Shown: positions 38,593 to 47,090 of the stretch, piece after piece | Layout of the letters: each line of letters opens with the position of its first letter | Position numbering within the stretch: position 1 is the stretch's first letter | Assembly: GCF_001424485.1 (NCBI RefSeq) | Contig: NZ_LMQC01000019.1 | Span: 1 to 64,000, forward strand | Direction: 5' to 3' | DNA length: 64,000 bases | DNA from: Modestobacter sp. Leaf380 | GTDB taxonomy: Bacteria; Actinomycetota; Actinomycetes; Mycobacteriales; Geodermatophilaceae | Made by a program: the position numbers and the translations under genes | Notes under the pieces: generated by a model | The model's database searches: none | Seen by the model: the letters and a program-made list of their open reading frames with translations, nothing else | Told to the model about the DNA's origin: nothing

Positions 38593-41436
38593 CTAAATCG
38601 CGGACGCTACTTTCGTTGCGGGCGACTGCCGGACCGTCTTTCTCGGCTGGGTTTCCTCGACGCCGGACCCACTTCGTAGGCCACGCCGTCCGCCCTTCGC
38701 TTGGCCTGAAGCGACAGCCCAAGCAGTCAGAATTCCGGTTCGCCACGCCCACGTCTGATCGGACCAACTTGCCGACCCGTACCGAGACAGGACCTCCCGC
38801 TGCTGCTCGCTCGAAAGCGGGGTCTCTGCAGCAGCGTCCAGCAGACCACGAACATTGGGCTTTGAGAGGCAAACGACAGCGACATCTCGGTCCTGCAGTG
38901 GATTCGCCTGAGCCAGGATAGCTCGTCCTTGCGCCGTGGCTCGAACTACCGCTCCATCGTCCTCAATGAGGTCTAATGACCGCGCGTCCCGCATCACCGA
39001 ACCGACCTGGCTGGGCCCCAATCGCTCCCGCGCGACTGCTCGAGGGATTCCCCCGTCGCGGAGCATCTCTAGAAGCTCCCGAACCTTTCCCGGTCGTACG
39101 CTTGGAACGAATACATTAGTTGCGAAATTTCCCAGATTGAAAGCTCGACGAAGCACAAGCTCATCGGAAGCCGACTCCCTTGGCTTAACGTGCTCTCCCT
39201 CGACATCAACCATTCCGGCATATCTGAGCCAGTTAATAAGAATACTGGCATAGCTAGTCCAGGTGTTGTCGCTAGCCTCGATGTGCGGCAGTTCCGACCG
39301 AAGCAACAACGTTACGTCGCGGAGGTCGACACTGTCTGATCGACTGATGAGGTCAAGCACACTCGACACCAGAGCGTTCGCTCTAAGCGCTTGGCGCAAG
39401 AAAGATCCCATCTGATCAGCCTCAAGCGCCGCCTCTGCTTCGGAAGACAGCCGAACCTTACCTACCTCTGGCGCAAGAATCCCGAGGAGTCGGAGTTCTC
39501 GAAGTTTGTTATAGGTGGCGGTGGCGTTGCCGCCGAGTCGGCGCGCAAACGTAGCCGTGTCCGCCCCCCCTTCCTCTACGATTGAGGTCAGGAGACCTAG
39601 AGCTGGCCCAGGCGTTACACGGAACACATACCGAGCCTGGAACGGAATTCGTCCAGTCAGAAGATAAGACTTAAAGACATCGTTATATGTGTCATAAACA
39701 TCACCGCTCAAGCGGAGCAACTTTCGACCAAGGAAGTCGTTCAGTTTTACGGTAAGACGCTTAAAGCTCACCTCACCTTCGAGTCGGCGGCTCAACTCTC
39801 CGGCATTGTTCGGAAGATGTGCGGCGAGTACGCGGAGTAGCGCCTTATCTGCCTCGTCTAGGCCAGCGAGATCCTCATCGAAAAGATCTTCGGCGCGAAG
39901 TCCTCCCCGAGTCAATTCGGTTTGAGTGGCACCAACGCGCGACATGCTCAATACATGCGAACAGACTCTCTTGAGCAGCCAAGGGAAACCCGCAGAAAAC
40001 GTTAGAAGAGCTTCTGCCAGCTCCTTCGATAGTTTGGCGCCCATCTCAGTTGACAACCGATCCAGGAGAGCTTGCTCCTCGGGAGGTGTGAAGTCCACGA
40101 GGTGCACGGGCAAACTCAACTCATTGAGCCGTGCCAAGTCGACGGCCGCACCTTCATCATACGTAGCTGCTAGATCGTTCTTCCGAGCAAGAACCCAAAC
40201 AAGAGGAAGCGCTCTGTCTGTTGTAGCCGCGACGAGGTCCAAAAAGGTACGAAACACATCTGGACGACCCAGCAGAGCCTCAAACTGATCAATCTGCACT
40301 AGGGCAACGCGGGACCTTAGAGCGAGTTCCTGTGCCGCTTTCTCTAGCCCCGTCAAGGCATCTTCCTGACGGCTAGGCACCGGGAGTTCGACTTCGAAGG
40401 CATCCTGGACGGTTCGCAACAGCGCAGCTACGACCAGCCGAAGATCGCCGGGCGCAAGCAAGTTTCGCCCGTCCACCGTAGCGCTGACCTGAGTGGTCTC
40501 GTCGGAGGAGGCACCAATTTTGAGAAGCAGTGAGCTCTTCCCAACCCCAGACCGGCTTAATATCTGGATAGCCCTGAGGGTTGTGGCGCCCTCGGCCACG
40601 GTTTGGATGAATTTTTGTACAGCGGCGATGGCTGTGTCGCGGCCCACGAAGCAGTCGGGCGGGCTCGGGAACTTGTAGTCGAACCAGCCCGCACCCGCTA
40701 AGACACCAGGCAGCGATGGCGTGCTGATGTCTGGTGCCGGCATCTCGTCAGGCGGTAGGTAGGTCAAGTTCGAAAGGTCGACAAGCTGTCGACGGAGGCG
40801 ACGCACATCGTCATTGGTCAAGACGCACCGATGGCCGGCGAGATCGAAGCCCACGAAGTGAGTGGCAGCTGAGGCAGCACTCGGCCCCGCGGACACGATA
40901 ATGATGTCGCCGCGTCTGCCAAGAACAAGCCACGAGTCGTTGGGGTGCAACCGCGTGTCGGCGGCGAGCGTTCTCTTAATGGACTCTTCCGATGCGCAAT
41001 GGCCGCGCTCGCTCAAGAATTGGGGAATTTTTTCACCGACGAGTGTCGTGAAAGTCATTCGGAGGCCACTCAAGACTTCAGGGGTGAGATCTCGAAGAAA
41101 ATCCTCCCCGTCGGGCGTCAACCGACTGGTGCTGATGAATAAACCATCGAGCCCATTCTGGCTCGAATGCGCGAGGGGAACGAGCTTACCGAAAAATGCC
41201 GTGACCTCCTTCCCGGAGATCGCGGCCTCGTGCGCTTTGGCTTCACCGTTGAGCTGGCGACCGTTGAGGCTCGATCGCGCTTCAACGTCATACTCGAGGC
41301 TAGAACGCTTGACCCGCAAAACAACGTCGCGGTGACCCGTGTACTCGACCAAGCGCTTCGCGAATTGCTCAAAGATGTGCCCTTTTGTCTGGGGACTTAT
41401 CTCGTCCTCAGTCGGATCGAAGAAGCTGATCTGCAT
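38593..41436 (-). CDS. Mrr-like nuclease fused to STAND-type ATPase, candidate defence protein
   Basis: 947 residues from ATG 41436. Residues 1-130 look like a PD-(D/E)xK restriction-endonuclease domain: Glu23 in HIFEQF, Asp50 in LEYDVEA, then Glu65-Ala-Lys67 in LNGEAKA, followed by GKLVPLAH and GLFISTSRLT. Residues about 260-520 form a P-loop NTPase: CFVGRDTAIAAVQKF, Walker A SRSGVGKSS (294-302, Lys300), Walker B VQIDQFE (Asp383, Glu386). The remainder has several winged-helix-like units (FARRLGGNATATYNKLRELRLLG, GPSQVGSVMRDARSLDLIED). The layout, effector nuclease plus STAND ATPase plus C-terminal sensor, resembles Avs-like defence proteins, but no exact family is recognised. The gene is AT-richer, uses rare codons such as TTA, and is bracketed by 27-bp repeats. 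Confidence 0.75.
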   Translation of the reverse strand: MQISFFDPTEDEISPQTKGHIFEQFAKRLVEYTGHRDVVLRVKRSSLEYDVEARSSLNGRQLNGEAKAHEAAISGKEVTAFFGKLVPLAHSSQNGLDGLFISTSRLTPDGEDFLRDLTPEVLSGLRMTFTTLVGEKIPQFLSERGHCASEESIKRTLAADTRLHPNDSWLVLGRRGDIIIVSAGPSAASAATHFVGFDLAGHRCVLTNDDVRRLRRQLVDLSNLTYLPPDEMPAPDISTPSLPGVLAGAGWFDYKFPSPPDCFVGRDTAIAAVQKFIQTVAEGATTLRAIQILSRSGVGKSSLLLKIGASSDETTQVSATVDGRNLLAPGDLRLVVAALLRTVQDAFEVELPVPSRQEDALTGLEKAAQELALRSRVALVQIDQFEALLGRPDVFRTFLDLVAATTDRALPLVWVLARKNDLAATYDEGAAVDLARLNELSLPVHLVDFTPPEEQALLDRLSTEMGAKLSKELAEALLTFSAGFPWLLKRVCSHVLSMSRVGATQTELTRGGLRAEDLFDEDLAGLDEADKALLRVLAAHLPNNAGELSRRLEGEVSFKRLTVKLNDFLGRKLLRLSGDVYDTYNDVFKSYLLTGRIPFQARYVFRVTPGPALGLLTSIVEEGGADTATFARRLGGNATATYNKLRELRLLGILAPEVGKVRLSSEAEAALEADQMGSFLRQALRANALVSSVLDLISRSDSVDLRDVTLLLRSELPHIEASDNTWTSYASILINWLRYAGMVDVEGEHVKPRESASDELVLRRAFNLGNFATNVFVPSVRPGKVRELLEMLRDGGIPRAVARERLGPSQVGSVMRDARSLDLIEDDGAVVRATAQGRAILAQANPLQDRDVAVVCLSKPNVRGLLDAAAETPLSSEQQREVLSRYGSASWSDQTWAWRTGILTAWAVASGQAKGGRRGLRSGSGVEETQPRKTVRQSPATKVASAI

Positions 41437-41846
41437 GAGTCCCCCGCGTCATCGCCCCTGGATGCCGTCCAGCCACCCCGTCTAGCAGTGGGCTCGGCCT
41501 ACCTCACACAGGACGGTAACGGATCTCGAACGTCCGACCGTGGGTCGAGCACTTCGGGTGTCCGGAGACGGCCGTCTGTCGGGACGGAAATGCCTCGCGC
41601 CGACGCGCTGACCTGCAGCGTTGTCCAGGTGTCCGATAGACCCGTCCGATTTGGTTTCCCGCAAAGGGGCGTCATACGGCACAGGTTGAGGCGCTGTTGT
41701 CAGCCCCTGCCCTCGTCGGCATGATGCAACGCCGAGCGCTTGTCGATGGTCTCGCGCTGGGTCCTGTGGATCACCGGACGGCGCCGAGATCGCCGACCCG
41801 CATGGGCTCTGCCCATCAGTCCCACCCCAGCGACGCACCTGCTTCG
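41437..41846. other. 410-bp intergenic region in the island
   Basis: No convincing gene is found here. It holds the presumed promoter of the nuclease-ATPase gene, copy 4 of the 27-bp repeat, and a partly similar TGTCCGATAGACCCGTCCG stretch near 41630. Base composition rises towards genome-like values on the right. Short open frames look random. Confidence 0.6.
41559..41585 (+). repeat. 27-bp island repeat, copy 4 (diverged)
   Basis: TGTCCGGAGA followed by CGGCCGTCTGTCGGGAC; about 21 of 27 bases match copy 1. It lies 123 bases upstream of the nuclease-ATPase start, marking the other flank of that gene. Confidence 0.55.
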
Positions 41847-42176
41847 TCACAGCCCCAGGTACGTGCGCAGCTGGACCGCCAGCCGCTCCACCTCGCTGGG
41901 CACCAAGCGTCCGCGCTGGCGCACCAGCGCCGCCCGGTCCACGGGTTGGAGCGCCGTGACGTCCGCGTAGGACTGGTCGTAGCGGGTCAGTCCTGCGTCG
42001 GCGGTGAGGGGGATGTGGGTGGCCGGCGGACCGGGTGTGCCGGTGACCGGGACGACTGCCACGTGCCCGAGTCGGCTGTTGAGGGCGTTGACGCTCAGGA
42101 TGACGGCCGGGTGCAGGCCGAAGTCCGGGAAGTCGACGTCCCAGATCTCTCCGCGAAAGGGCTCAGGAAGGGGCAC
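41847..42176 (-). CDS. MazF/PemK-like toxin
   Basis: 109 residues from GTG 42176 (TTG 42185 is possible). The MazF fold opens RGEIWDVDFPDFGLHPAVILSVNALN, followed by LGHVAVVPVTG and HIPLTADAGLTRYDQSYAD, and ends ALQPVDRAALVRQRGRL. The R-G-E-I-W start and the Q-P/V-D-R segment match the endoribonuclease family, though the strand-2 Ser/Thr region is somewhat divergent. It overlaps the upstream antitoxin gene by 14 bases, the standard toxin-antitoxin layout. Confidence 0.82.
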   Translation of the reverse strand: MPLPEPFRGEIWDVDFPDFGLHPAVILSVNALNSRLGHVAVVPVTGTPGPPATHIPLTADAGLTRYDQSYADVTALQPVDRAALVRQRGRLVPSEVERLAVQLRTYLGL

Positions 42177-42435
42177 CGGTGTCAACGACCTCGTCGCGCC
42201 GTAGGGCGGGGCGGACGCCGATCGGCAATGGAGCGGGCTGGTCGCCGTAGAAGTCCTCCACGCTGCGGGCCATCCGCTCCTCGGCGGCCCGCTGGTGCAG
42301 CAGTTCGAGCGCGGTCCGCACGATCTCGGTGCGCCCCTTGAGCCCCAGGACCGCAGAGTCCTCCCGGAGTGCGGCTGCGAGGTCGGAGTCGATGCGGGCC
42401 TGCCAGACCTCGGTTGGCCCCGGTGAAAGCGTCAT
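42163..42435 (-). CDS. ribbon-helix-helix antitoxin
   Basis: 90 residues from ATG 42435. WQARIDSDLAAALREDSAVLG and KGRTEIVRTALELLHQRAAEER fit a ribbon-helix-helix DNA-binding domain; the C-terminal tail (MARSVEDFYGDQPAPLPIG) would wrap the toxin. It should neutralise the MazF-like protein and repress the operon. Translation is probably coupled to the toxin through the overlap. A palindrome lies directly upstream of its start. Confidence 0.82.
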   Translation of the reverse strand: MTLSPGPTEVWQARIDSDLAAALREDSAVLGLKGRTEIVRTALELLHQRAAEERMARSVEDFYGDQPAPLPIGVRPALRRDEVVDTGAPS

Positions 42436-42445
42436 GCGAATACAG

Positions 42446-42458
42446 TCTGTCGTACAGA
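42446..42458. promoter_or_regulatory. palindrome upstream of the antitoxin gene
   Basis: TCTGTCGTACAGA is a perfect palindrome of five-base arms around CGT, 11 bases upstream of the antitoxin ATG. An overlapping ACAG-TCTGT reads as a second half. It is well placed to be the autoregulatory operator of the toxin-antitoxin pair. Confidence 0.5.
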
Positions 42459-42480
42459 TGCCCCTGTCAAGGCGCAGGGC

Positions 42481-43197
42481 TCAGCCCCGACTCAACCGGT
42501 CCATCTGCCGATAGGCCCCGGTCAGGTGGTCCAGGTGCCGCCGCATGGCCACGACTGCCCCGTCCGCATCCCGCGCTGCGACGAGATCGTGCAGCTCCGC
42601 GTGGTCGTCGGCGACGCACGCCCAGAACCCGTCCGGCGCGTGATCCCGCCCGAACCGCGTCGACAGCACCCGGAACAGCGGCGCGGTGATGACCTCCAGC
42701 AGCGGGTTGCCGGTGGCGCGCAGCAGGACCAGGTGGAAGTCCTGGTTGGCCGAGTAGGTCTCCGGGCCGGACGCCCGCTGGGGGTCGAACTCGGCGCGGC
42801 GGAGGTCCTCGAGGTGCTCGTCGGTGCGGTGCAGCGCGGCCTCGCCGGCGGCGGGGACCTCCAGCAGGTGCCGGGTGGTCATCAGCTGCTCCACCGTCAC
42901 CCGCTCGGCGGCCGCCATCAGCGCCACGCCGGTCTCCAGGTGGGCCGAGAGGTGCGCCGGCGTCGGCACGCTGACGAAACTCCCGCCGGACACCCCGCGC
43001 GTGGTCTCGATCAGGTGCTCGCTGGTCAGCGACCGCAGCGCCTCGCGCACCGTGCTGCGCCCGACCCCGAACTCGGCGGACAGCTCCTGCTCGTTGGGCA
43101 GCCGGTCCCCCGGGGTCAGCTCGCCCGAGACGATCCGGGCGCGGATCCGCCCGGCCAGCACGGCGTAGGCGGGCCCTGCCGGCTCGGCGCTGGTCAC
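42481..43197 (-). CDS. GntR-family regulator with FCD domain
   Basis: 238 residues from GTG 43197 (GTG 43203 is possible). The winged helix is YAVLAGRIRARIVSGELTPGDRLPNEQELSAEFGVGRSTVREALRSL (about residues 12-58). The C-terminal FCD domain shows the acid and histidine metal-binding helices (NQDFHLVLLRATGNPLL, DDHAELHDLVAARDADGAVVAMRRHLDHL). FCD regulators repress catabolic operons and release DNA when an organic acid binds. The gene is divergent from the WrbA-like gene and is the likely local controller of the 43310-48039 cluster. Confidence 0.93.
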   Translation of the reverse strand: MTSAEPAGPAYAVLAGRIRARIVSGELTPGDRLPNEQELSAEFGVGRSTVREALRSLTSEHLIETTRGVSGGSFVSVPTPAHLSAHLETGVALMAAAERVTVEQLMTTRHLLEVPAAGEAALHRTDEHLEDLRRAEFDPQRASGPETYSANQDFHLVLLRATGNPLLEVITAPLFRVLSTRFGRDHAPDGFWACVADDHAELHDLVAARDADGAVVAMRRHLDHLTGAYRQMDRLSRG

Positions 43198-43264
43198 CGG
43201 CACAGTCTGCCAGCGGTCCCCCGGTTCACACGGTGTTGACAGCCGAGGCGTTGACGTCGGCAAT

Positions 43265-43272
43265 CGTCTGAC
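43265..43272. promoter_or_regulatory. candidate GntR/FCD half-operator
   Basis: CGTCTGAC lies in the GntR-WrbA intergenic region 38 bases before the WrbA start. GT-N3-AC is the core of FadR/FCD operators. The same word recurs at 44540-44547, and CGTCTGAT occurs at 35722-35729, each upstream of a catabolic gene. Confidence 0.4.
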
Positions 43273-43309
43273 ACTTGGATGAGGACCCCCGACCCGAGGA
43301 GTCCTCCCG

Positions 43310-43927
43310 GTGCCCGCCACCCCCCGCATCGCCGTCGTCTTCTACTCCTCCACCGGCAACCTGGCCGCCATGGCCGAGGCCATCGGGAAGGGCGCTGAAT
43401 CCCACGGCGCCGAGGTCCGGCTGCGGATCGTCCCCGAGCTGGCTCCGCCCGCGGCCATCGCGGCCAACCCGAAGTGGCAGGCCTTCGTCGACGCCGCGCG
43501 CTACGAGACCGCCACCACCGACGACCTCGACTGGGCCACCGGCTTCGCACTCGGCAGCCCCACCCGCTTCGGCCTCCCCGCCGGTCAGCTCAAGGAGTTC
43601 CTGGACACCACCGGCGGCCTCTGGGCCCAGGGCAAGCTCGCCGACAAGGTGGGAACGGCGTTCACCAGCGCCTCCACCGGCCACGGCGGCCTCGAGTCCA
43701 CGATCCTCGCGATGAACAACGTGCTCTACCACTGGGGCTCGCTGGTCCTCCCCCTCGGCTACGGCGAGCGGCACCTGATGAAGGAGTCCGGCAACCCCTA
43801 CGGCGGCTCCTTCGTCTCCCGCTCCGGCGCCGAACCCGACGCCGTCGCCCTGGAGGCCTGCCGGCTGCAGGGTGTCCGGCTCGCCCGGTTCGCCGGCTTC
43901 GTCGCCGACGGGCTGGCGGGGGCATGA
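43310..43927 (+). CDS. WrbA-like NAD(P)H:quinone oxidoreductase
   Basis: 205 residues from GTG 43310 with GAGGAG upstream. The flavodoxin fold opens IAVVFYSSTGNLAAMAEAI (FMN phosphate loop STGN), and GFALGSPTRFGLPAGQLKEFLDTTGGLW and TSASTGHGGLESTILAMNNV are typical of WrbA. It reduces quinones by two electrons with NAD(P)H. In this cluster it may supply reduced flavin or detoxify a quinone product for the RutA-like monooxygenase. The stop overlaps the next start (ATGA). Confidence 0.9.
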   Translation: MPATPRIAVVFYSSTGNLAAMAEAIGKGAESHGAEVRLRIVPELAPPAAIAANPKWQAFVDAARYETATTDDLDWATGFALGSPTRFGLPAGQLKEFLDTTGGLWAQGKLADKVGTAFTSASTGHGGLESTILAMNNVLYHWGSLVLPLGYGERHLMKESGNPYGGSFVSRSGAEPDAVALEACRLQGVRLARFAGFVADGLAGA

Positions 43928-44538
43928 GCAGCGGCGAGGCGGTCCGGGTCGGGATGGGGCGCCTCGCCACCACCGAGCGGCCCGGGCTCGTGCTGGTCGA
44001 CTGCCAGCGGCTCTTCACCCTGGGCGACGACCCCGCGGTCGCGGCCGCCGCGGAGGGCTGCGGCCGGGCCGCTGCGGCCGCCCGGGAGGCCGGCGTCCCG
44101 GTCGTCTGGCTCCGGGTCCTCTTCGACGACGACGACCAGCTCGGCCCGGTCTGGACGGCGAAGGCCCCCGCCCTCAAGCAGCTGCGCCCCGGCGCCGAGC
44201 TGTCCGGCTTCGACGACCGCGTCGGGTACGTCGAGGGCGAGCCCGTCGTCACCAAGACCCGTGCCTCGGGCTTCGTCCGCACCGACCTCGACGACCTGCT
44301 GCACGACCTGGACGTGCACGCCCTCGCCGTCGCCGGGTTCACCACCGCCGGCTGCGTGCGCGCCACCGTCGTGGACGCCGCCTCGCTGGACTACGCCCCC
44401 GTCGTCCTCGCCGACGCCGTCGCCGACCGGTCCGCGGCCATCCACGACGCCGCGCTGGTCGACCTCGACGCCCGGTACGCCGACGTCGTCCCCGACGGTG
44501 CTGCCTGGTTCCAGGCGCTCAGGGGTTCCCAGAGCTAA
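43924..44538 (+). CDS. isochorismatase-family cysteine hydrolase
   Basis: 204 residues from ATG 43924. The catalytic triad is present: Asp in LVLVDCQRLF, Lys in VVTKTRASGF and Cys in FTTAGCVRATVVDAA. This is the branch containing N-carbamoylsarcosine amidase, maleamate amidase and ureidoacrylate hydrolase. It therefore probably cleaves an amide or carbamate produced by ring opening. It is not close to Escherichia coli RutB by eye despite the RutA-like gene nearby. Co-translated with the WrbA-like gene. Confidence 0.88.
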   Translation: MSSGEAVRVGMGRLATTERPGLVLVDCQRLFTLGDDPAVAAAAEGCGRAAAAAREAGVPVVWLRVLFDDDDQLGPVWTAKAPALKQLRPGAELSGFDDRVGYVEGEPVVTKTRASGFVRTDLDDLLHDLDVHALAVAGFTTAGCVRATVVDAASLDYAPVVLADAVADRSAAIHDAALVDLDARYADVVPDGAAWFQALRGSQS

Positions 44539-44539
44539 A

Positions 44540-44547
44540 CGTCTGAC
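44540..44547. promoter_or_regulatory. candidate GntR/FCD half-operator upstream of PrpD-like gene
   Basis: CTAAACGTCTGACCTATCG contains CGTCTGAC, 41 bases upstream of the MmgE/PrpD start and just after the preceding stop. The 11-mer TAAACGTCTGA is shared with the MaoC-amidase gap at 35718-35728. Confidence 0.4.
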
Positions 44548-44588
44548 CTATCGTCGCCGGTGATCGCCGTCACAGACCAGGAGGACCC

Positions 44589-45971
44589 GTGAGCAGCTCC
44601 CCCAGCCTCGCCCGCCAGGTCGCCGACGTGGTCACCGGCCTCGACCTCGACGACGTCCCCGACGCCGTCCAGCAGCGCGCCCGGCACCTCGTCCTGGACG
44701 CCGTCGGCCTGGCCTTCGCCGCCACCGCGCACCCCTTCCCCGACGTCGCCGCCCAGGCCCTGGGCACCCTCGGCTCCGGCGACCACCCGGTGCTGGGCAC
44801 GAAGACCCGGCTCGCCCCGCGCGACGCCGCCGTCCTCAACGGGGTGCTGGTGCACGGCCTGGACTTCGACGACACCCACATCGGCGCCATCACCCACGTG
44901 TCCGCCTCCGCCCTGCCCGCCGCGATCTCCGCCGCCGTTGCCGCCGACGCCAGCACCCGCGAGCTGCTGCTGGGCTACGTGCTCGGCGTCGAGGTCGCCG
45001 CCCGCGTCGGCCTGGCCGGTGCCGGCGCCTTCCACGACCTGGGCTTCCACCCGACCGCGCTGGCCGGGGCCTTCGGGTCCGCCGTCGCCGCCGGCAGGGT
45101 CGCCGGGCTGGACGCCGACCAGCTCGCCGCCGCCCAGGGCGTCGTCGGGTCGATGGCCGCCGGCCTGCTGGAGTTCCTCGAGGACGGCTCCTGGACCAAG
45201 CGCCTGCACCCCGGCTGGGCCGCCCAGTGCGGGCTCACCGCCGCCGCGTTCGCCAAGGCCGGCTGGTCCGGGCCGGCCGCGGTCTACGAGGGCCGCTTCG
45301 GCCTCTTCAACACCCACCTCGCCGGCCGCGAGGTGCACCCCGAGCTGGTCGCCGAGGGCCTGGGCACCCGGTGGGAGACTGCGCAGACCGCGGTCAAGCC
45401 CTACCCGGTCTGCCACTTCGCGCACGCCTTCGCCGACGCCGTCCTCACCCTGCGCACCGAGCACGACCTGCGCCCGGACGACGTCGCCAGCATCCGGTGC
45501 GCCATCCACCCGGTGCCCGGCAAGGTCGTCTGCGAGCCCGCCGCCGCCAAGTGGGAACCCAGAGACGAGTACGACGCCAAGTTCTCGCTGCCCTACGTCG
45601 TGGCCACCACCCTCGCCCGCGGCCGGTTCACCCTCGCCGAGCTCTCGGACGACGCCCTGCGCGCCCCCGAGGTGCTCGCCCTGGCCCGCAAGGTCGAGGT
45701 CGTGCCGGACGACGAGAGCGCCTTCCCGAAGGCCTACTCCGGCTGGGTGCAGATCACCACGACCGACGGCCGGGTGCTCACCCACCGCGAGCAGGTCAAC
45801 CGCGGGCACGCCGACCGCCCGCTCACCGACGCCGACGTCGTCACCAAGTTCCGGGGGTCCATGGCCCCCGTCGCCGACGAGAGCACGACCGAACGGGTGC
45901 TGGACGCCGTCCTCTCCCTCGGCGAGGACCGCCCCGCCCGCGCGTTCGCCGAGGCCTGCGCCGCCGGCTGA
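44589..45971 (+). CDS. MmgE/PrpD family protein
   Basis: 460 residues from GTG 44589 with AGGAGG upstream. ARHLVLDAVGLAFAATAHP, VLVHGLDFDDTHIGAITHVSASALPAAI, GWAAQCGLTAAAFAKAGWSGP and VKPYPVCHFAHAFADAVL are the signature segments of the family, which includes 2-methylcitrate dehydratase, cis-aconitate decarboxylase and immunomodulatory relatives. The enzyme would dehydrate or decarboxylate a hydroxy-acid. With an isocitrate-lyase-family gene two genes on, it may act on a 2-methylcitrate-like product, but the standard methylcitrate synthase is absent. Confidence 0.9.
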   Translation: MSSSPSLARQVADVVTGLDLDDVPDAVQQRARHLVLDAVGLAFAATAHPFPDVAAQALGTLGSGDHPVLGTKTRLAPRDAAVLNGVLVHGLDFDDTHIGAITHVSASALPAAISAAVAADASTRELLLGYVLGVEVAARVGLAGAGAFHDLGFHPTALAGAFGSAVAAGRVAGLDADQLAAAQGVVGSMAAGLLEFLEDGSWTKRLHPGWAAQCGLTAAAFAKAGWSGPAAVYEGRFGLFNTHLAGREVHPELVAEGLGTRWETAQTAVKPYPVCHFAHAFADAVLTLRTEHDLRPDDVASIRCAIHPVPGKVVCEPAAAKWEPRDEYDAKFSLPYVVATTLARGRFTLAELSDDALRAPEVLALARKVEVVPDDESAFPKAYSGWVQITTTDGRVLTHREQVNRGHADRPLTDADVVTKFRGSMAPVADESTTERVLDAVLSLGEDRPARAFAEACAAG

Positions 45972-46028
45972 CCCCCACAGACCCCCGGCAACGACGCCGG
46001 AAACCCCCTTCTAGCCACAGGAGCAGGC

Positions 46029-47081
46029 ATGGACTTCGGCGTCTTCATCCCGATCGGCAACAACGGCTGGTTGATCAGCGAGAACGCACCGCAGTACATG
46101 CCGAGCTTCGAGCTGAACAAGCGGATCGTCCAGGAGGCCGAGGCGCAGGACTTCGCCTTCGCGCTGTCGATGATCAAGCTGCGCGGGTTCGGTGGGAAGA
46201 CCGAGTTCTGGGACCACAACCTGGAGTCCTTCACCCTGATGGCGGGCCTCGCTGCCGTCACCGAGAAGATCAAGCTGTACGCGTCGACCGCCGTCCTCAC
46301 CCTGCCGCCGGCACTGGTCGCCCGGATGGCCACCACCATCGACTCCATCGCCCCGGGCCGGTTCGGCGTCAACATCGTGTCCGGCTGGGCGTCGGGCGAG
46401 TACTCGCAGATGGGCCTGTGGCCCGGCGACCAGTACTTCGGCGAGCGCTACGACTACTCCACCGAGTACGTGCAGGTGCTGCGGGCGCTGTGGGAGACCG
46501 GCACCTGCGACCTGGACGGGAAGTACTTCCAGATGACGGACTGCAAGCTGTCCCCACAGCCCAGTGCGCCCATCGACATCGTGTGCGCCGGACAGTCCGA
46601 GCGCGGGATGCGGTTCTGCGCCGAGCACGGCGACTACAACTTCATCCTCTCCCCGGGCGTGAACACCCCCGAGACCTACCGGGAGCCCACCGAGAAGCTG
46701 GCCGCCGCGGCCGCCGCCAGCGGCCGGGACGTCGGCTCGCTGCCGCTGTTCATGGCGATCATGGCCGACACCGACGAGGAGGCGCAGGCCAAGTGGAAGA
46801 GCTACCACGACGGTGCTGACCTGGGCGCCCTCGGCTACATGAGCGACGAGGGGTTCAAGGACACCTCCGCCGACTCCGGCGGCACCGCGCGGACGATCAA
46901 CCTGCCCGAGGGGGCGGTCAACTTCAACATGGCCACCCTGGTCGGCAGCCCGGAGACCGTCGCCCGGCAGATCGACGAGGTCGCCAAGATGCCCGGGGTC
47001 AAGGGGATGATGTTCACCTTCGACGACTTCGAGAAGGGCGTGAAGACCTTCGGTGAGAAGGTCCGGCCCCTGCTCGGCTGA
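46029..47081 (+). CDS. RutA-like flavin-dependent monooxygenase
   Basis: 350 residues from ATG 46029. It is strikingly similar to Rut[69 protein letters not shown] and [10 protein letters not shown] are all as in the pyrimidine monooxygenase, within the luciferase-like TIM barrel. RutA opens the uracil ring at N3-C4 through a flavin-N5 oxygen adduct. The other rut genes are missing, so the target is probably another N-heterocycle or amide. AGGAG lies just upstream; a hairpin follows. Confidence 0.92.
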   Translation: MDFGVFIPIGNNGWLISENAPQYMPSFELNKRIVQEAEAQDFAFALSMIKLRGFGGKTEFWDHNLESFTLMAGLAAVTEKIKLYASTAVLTLPPALVARMATTIDSIAPGRFGVNIVSGWASGEYSQMGLWPGDQYFGERYDYSTEYVQVLRALWETGTCDLDGKYFQMTDCKLSPQPSAPIDIVCAGQSERGMRFCAEHGDYNFILSPGVNTPETYREPTEKLAAAAAASGRDVGSLPLFMAIMADTDEEAQAKWKSYHDGADLGALGYMSDEGFKDTSADSGGTARTINLPEGAVNFNMATLVGSPETVARQIDEVAKMPGVKGMMFTFDDFEKGVKTFGEKVRPLLG

Positions 47082-47090
47082 CGCTCCGCT

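Noticed and set aside
37146-41585. CRISPR array from the repeated 27-mer
   Set aside because: Spacing is irregular (about 0.5, 0.8 and 3.1 kb) with whole genes between copies, and no cas genes are present.
36973-42480. tRNA gene or attachment site at the island edges
   Set aside because: No cloverleaf or integrase gene was found at either side; the junction on the left is inside a hydrolase gene.
43924-44538. Naming the cysteine hydrolase RutB because of the RutA-like gene
   Set aside because: The sequence around its Lys and Cys is not RutB-like by eye, and the rest of the rut operon is missing.
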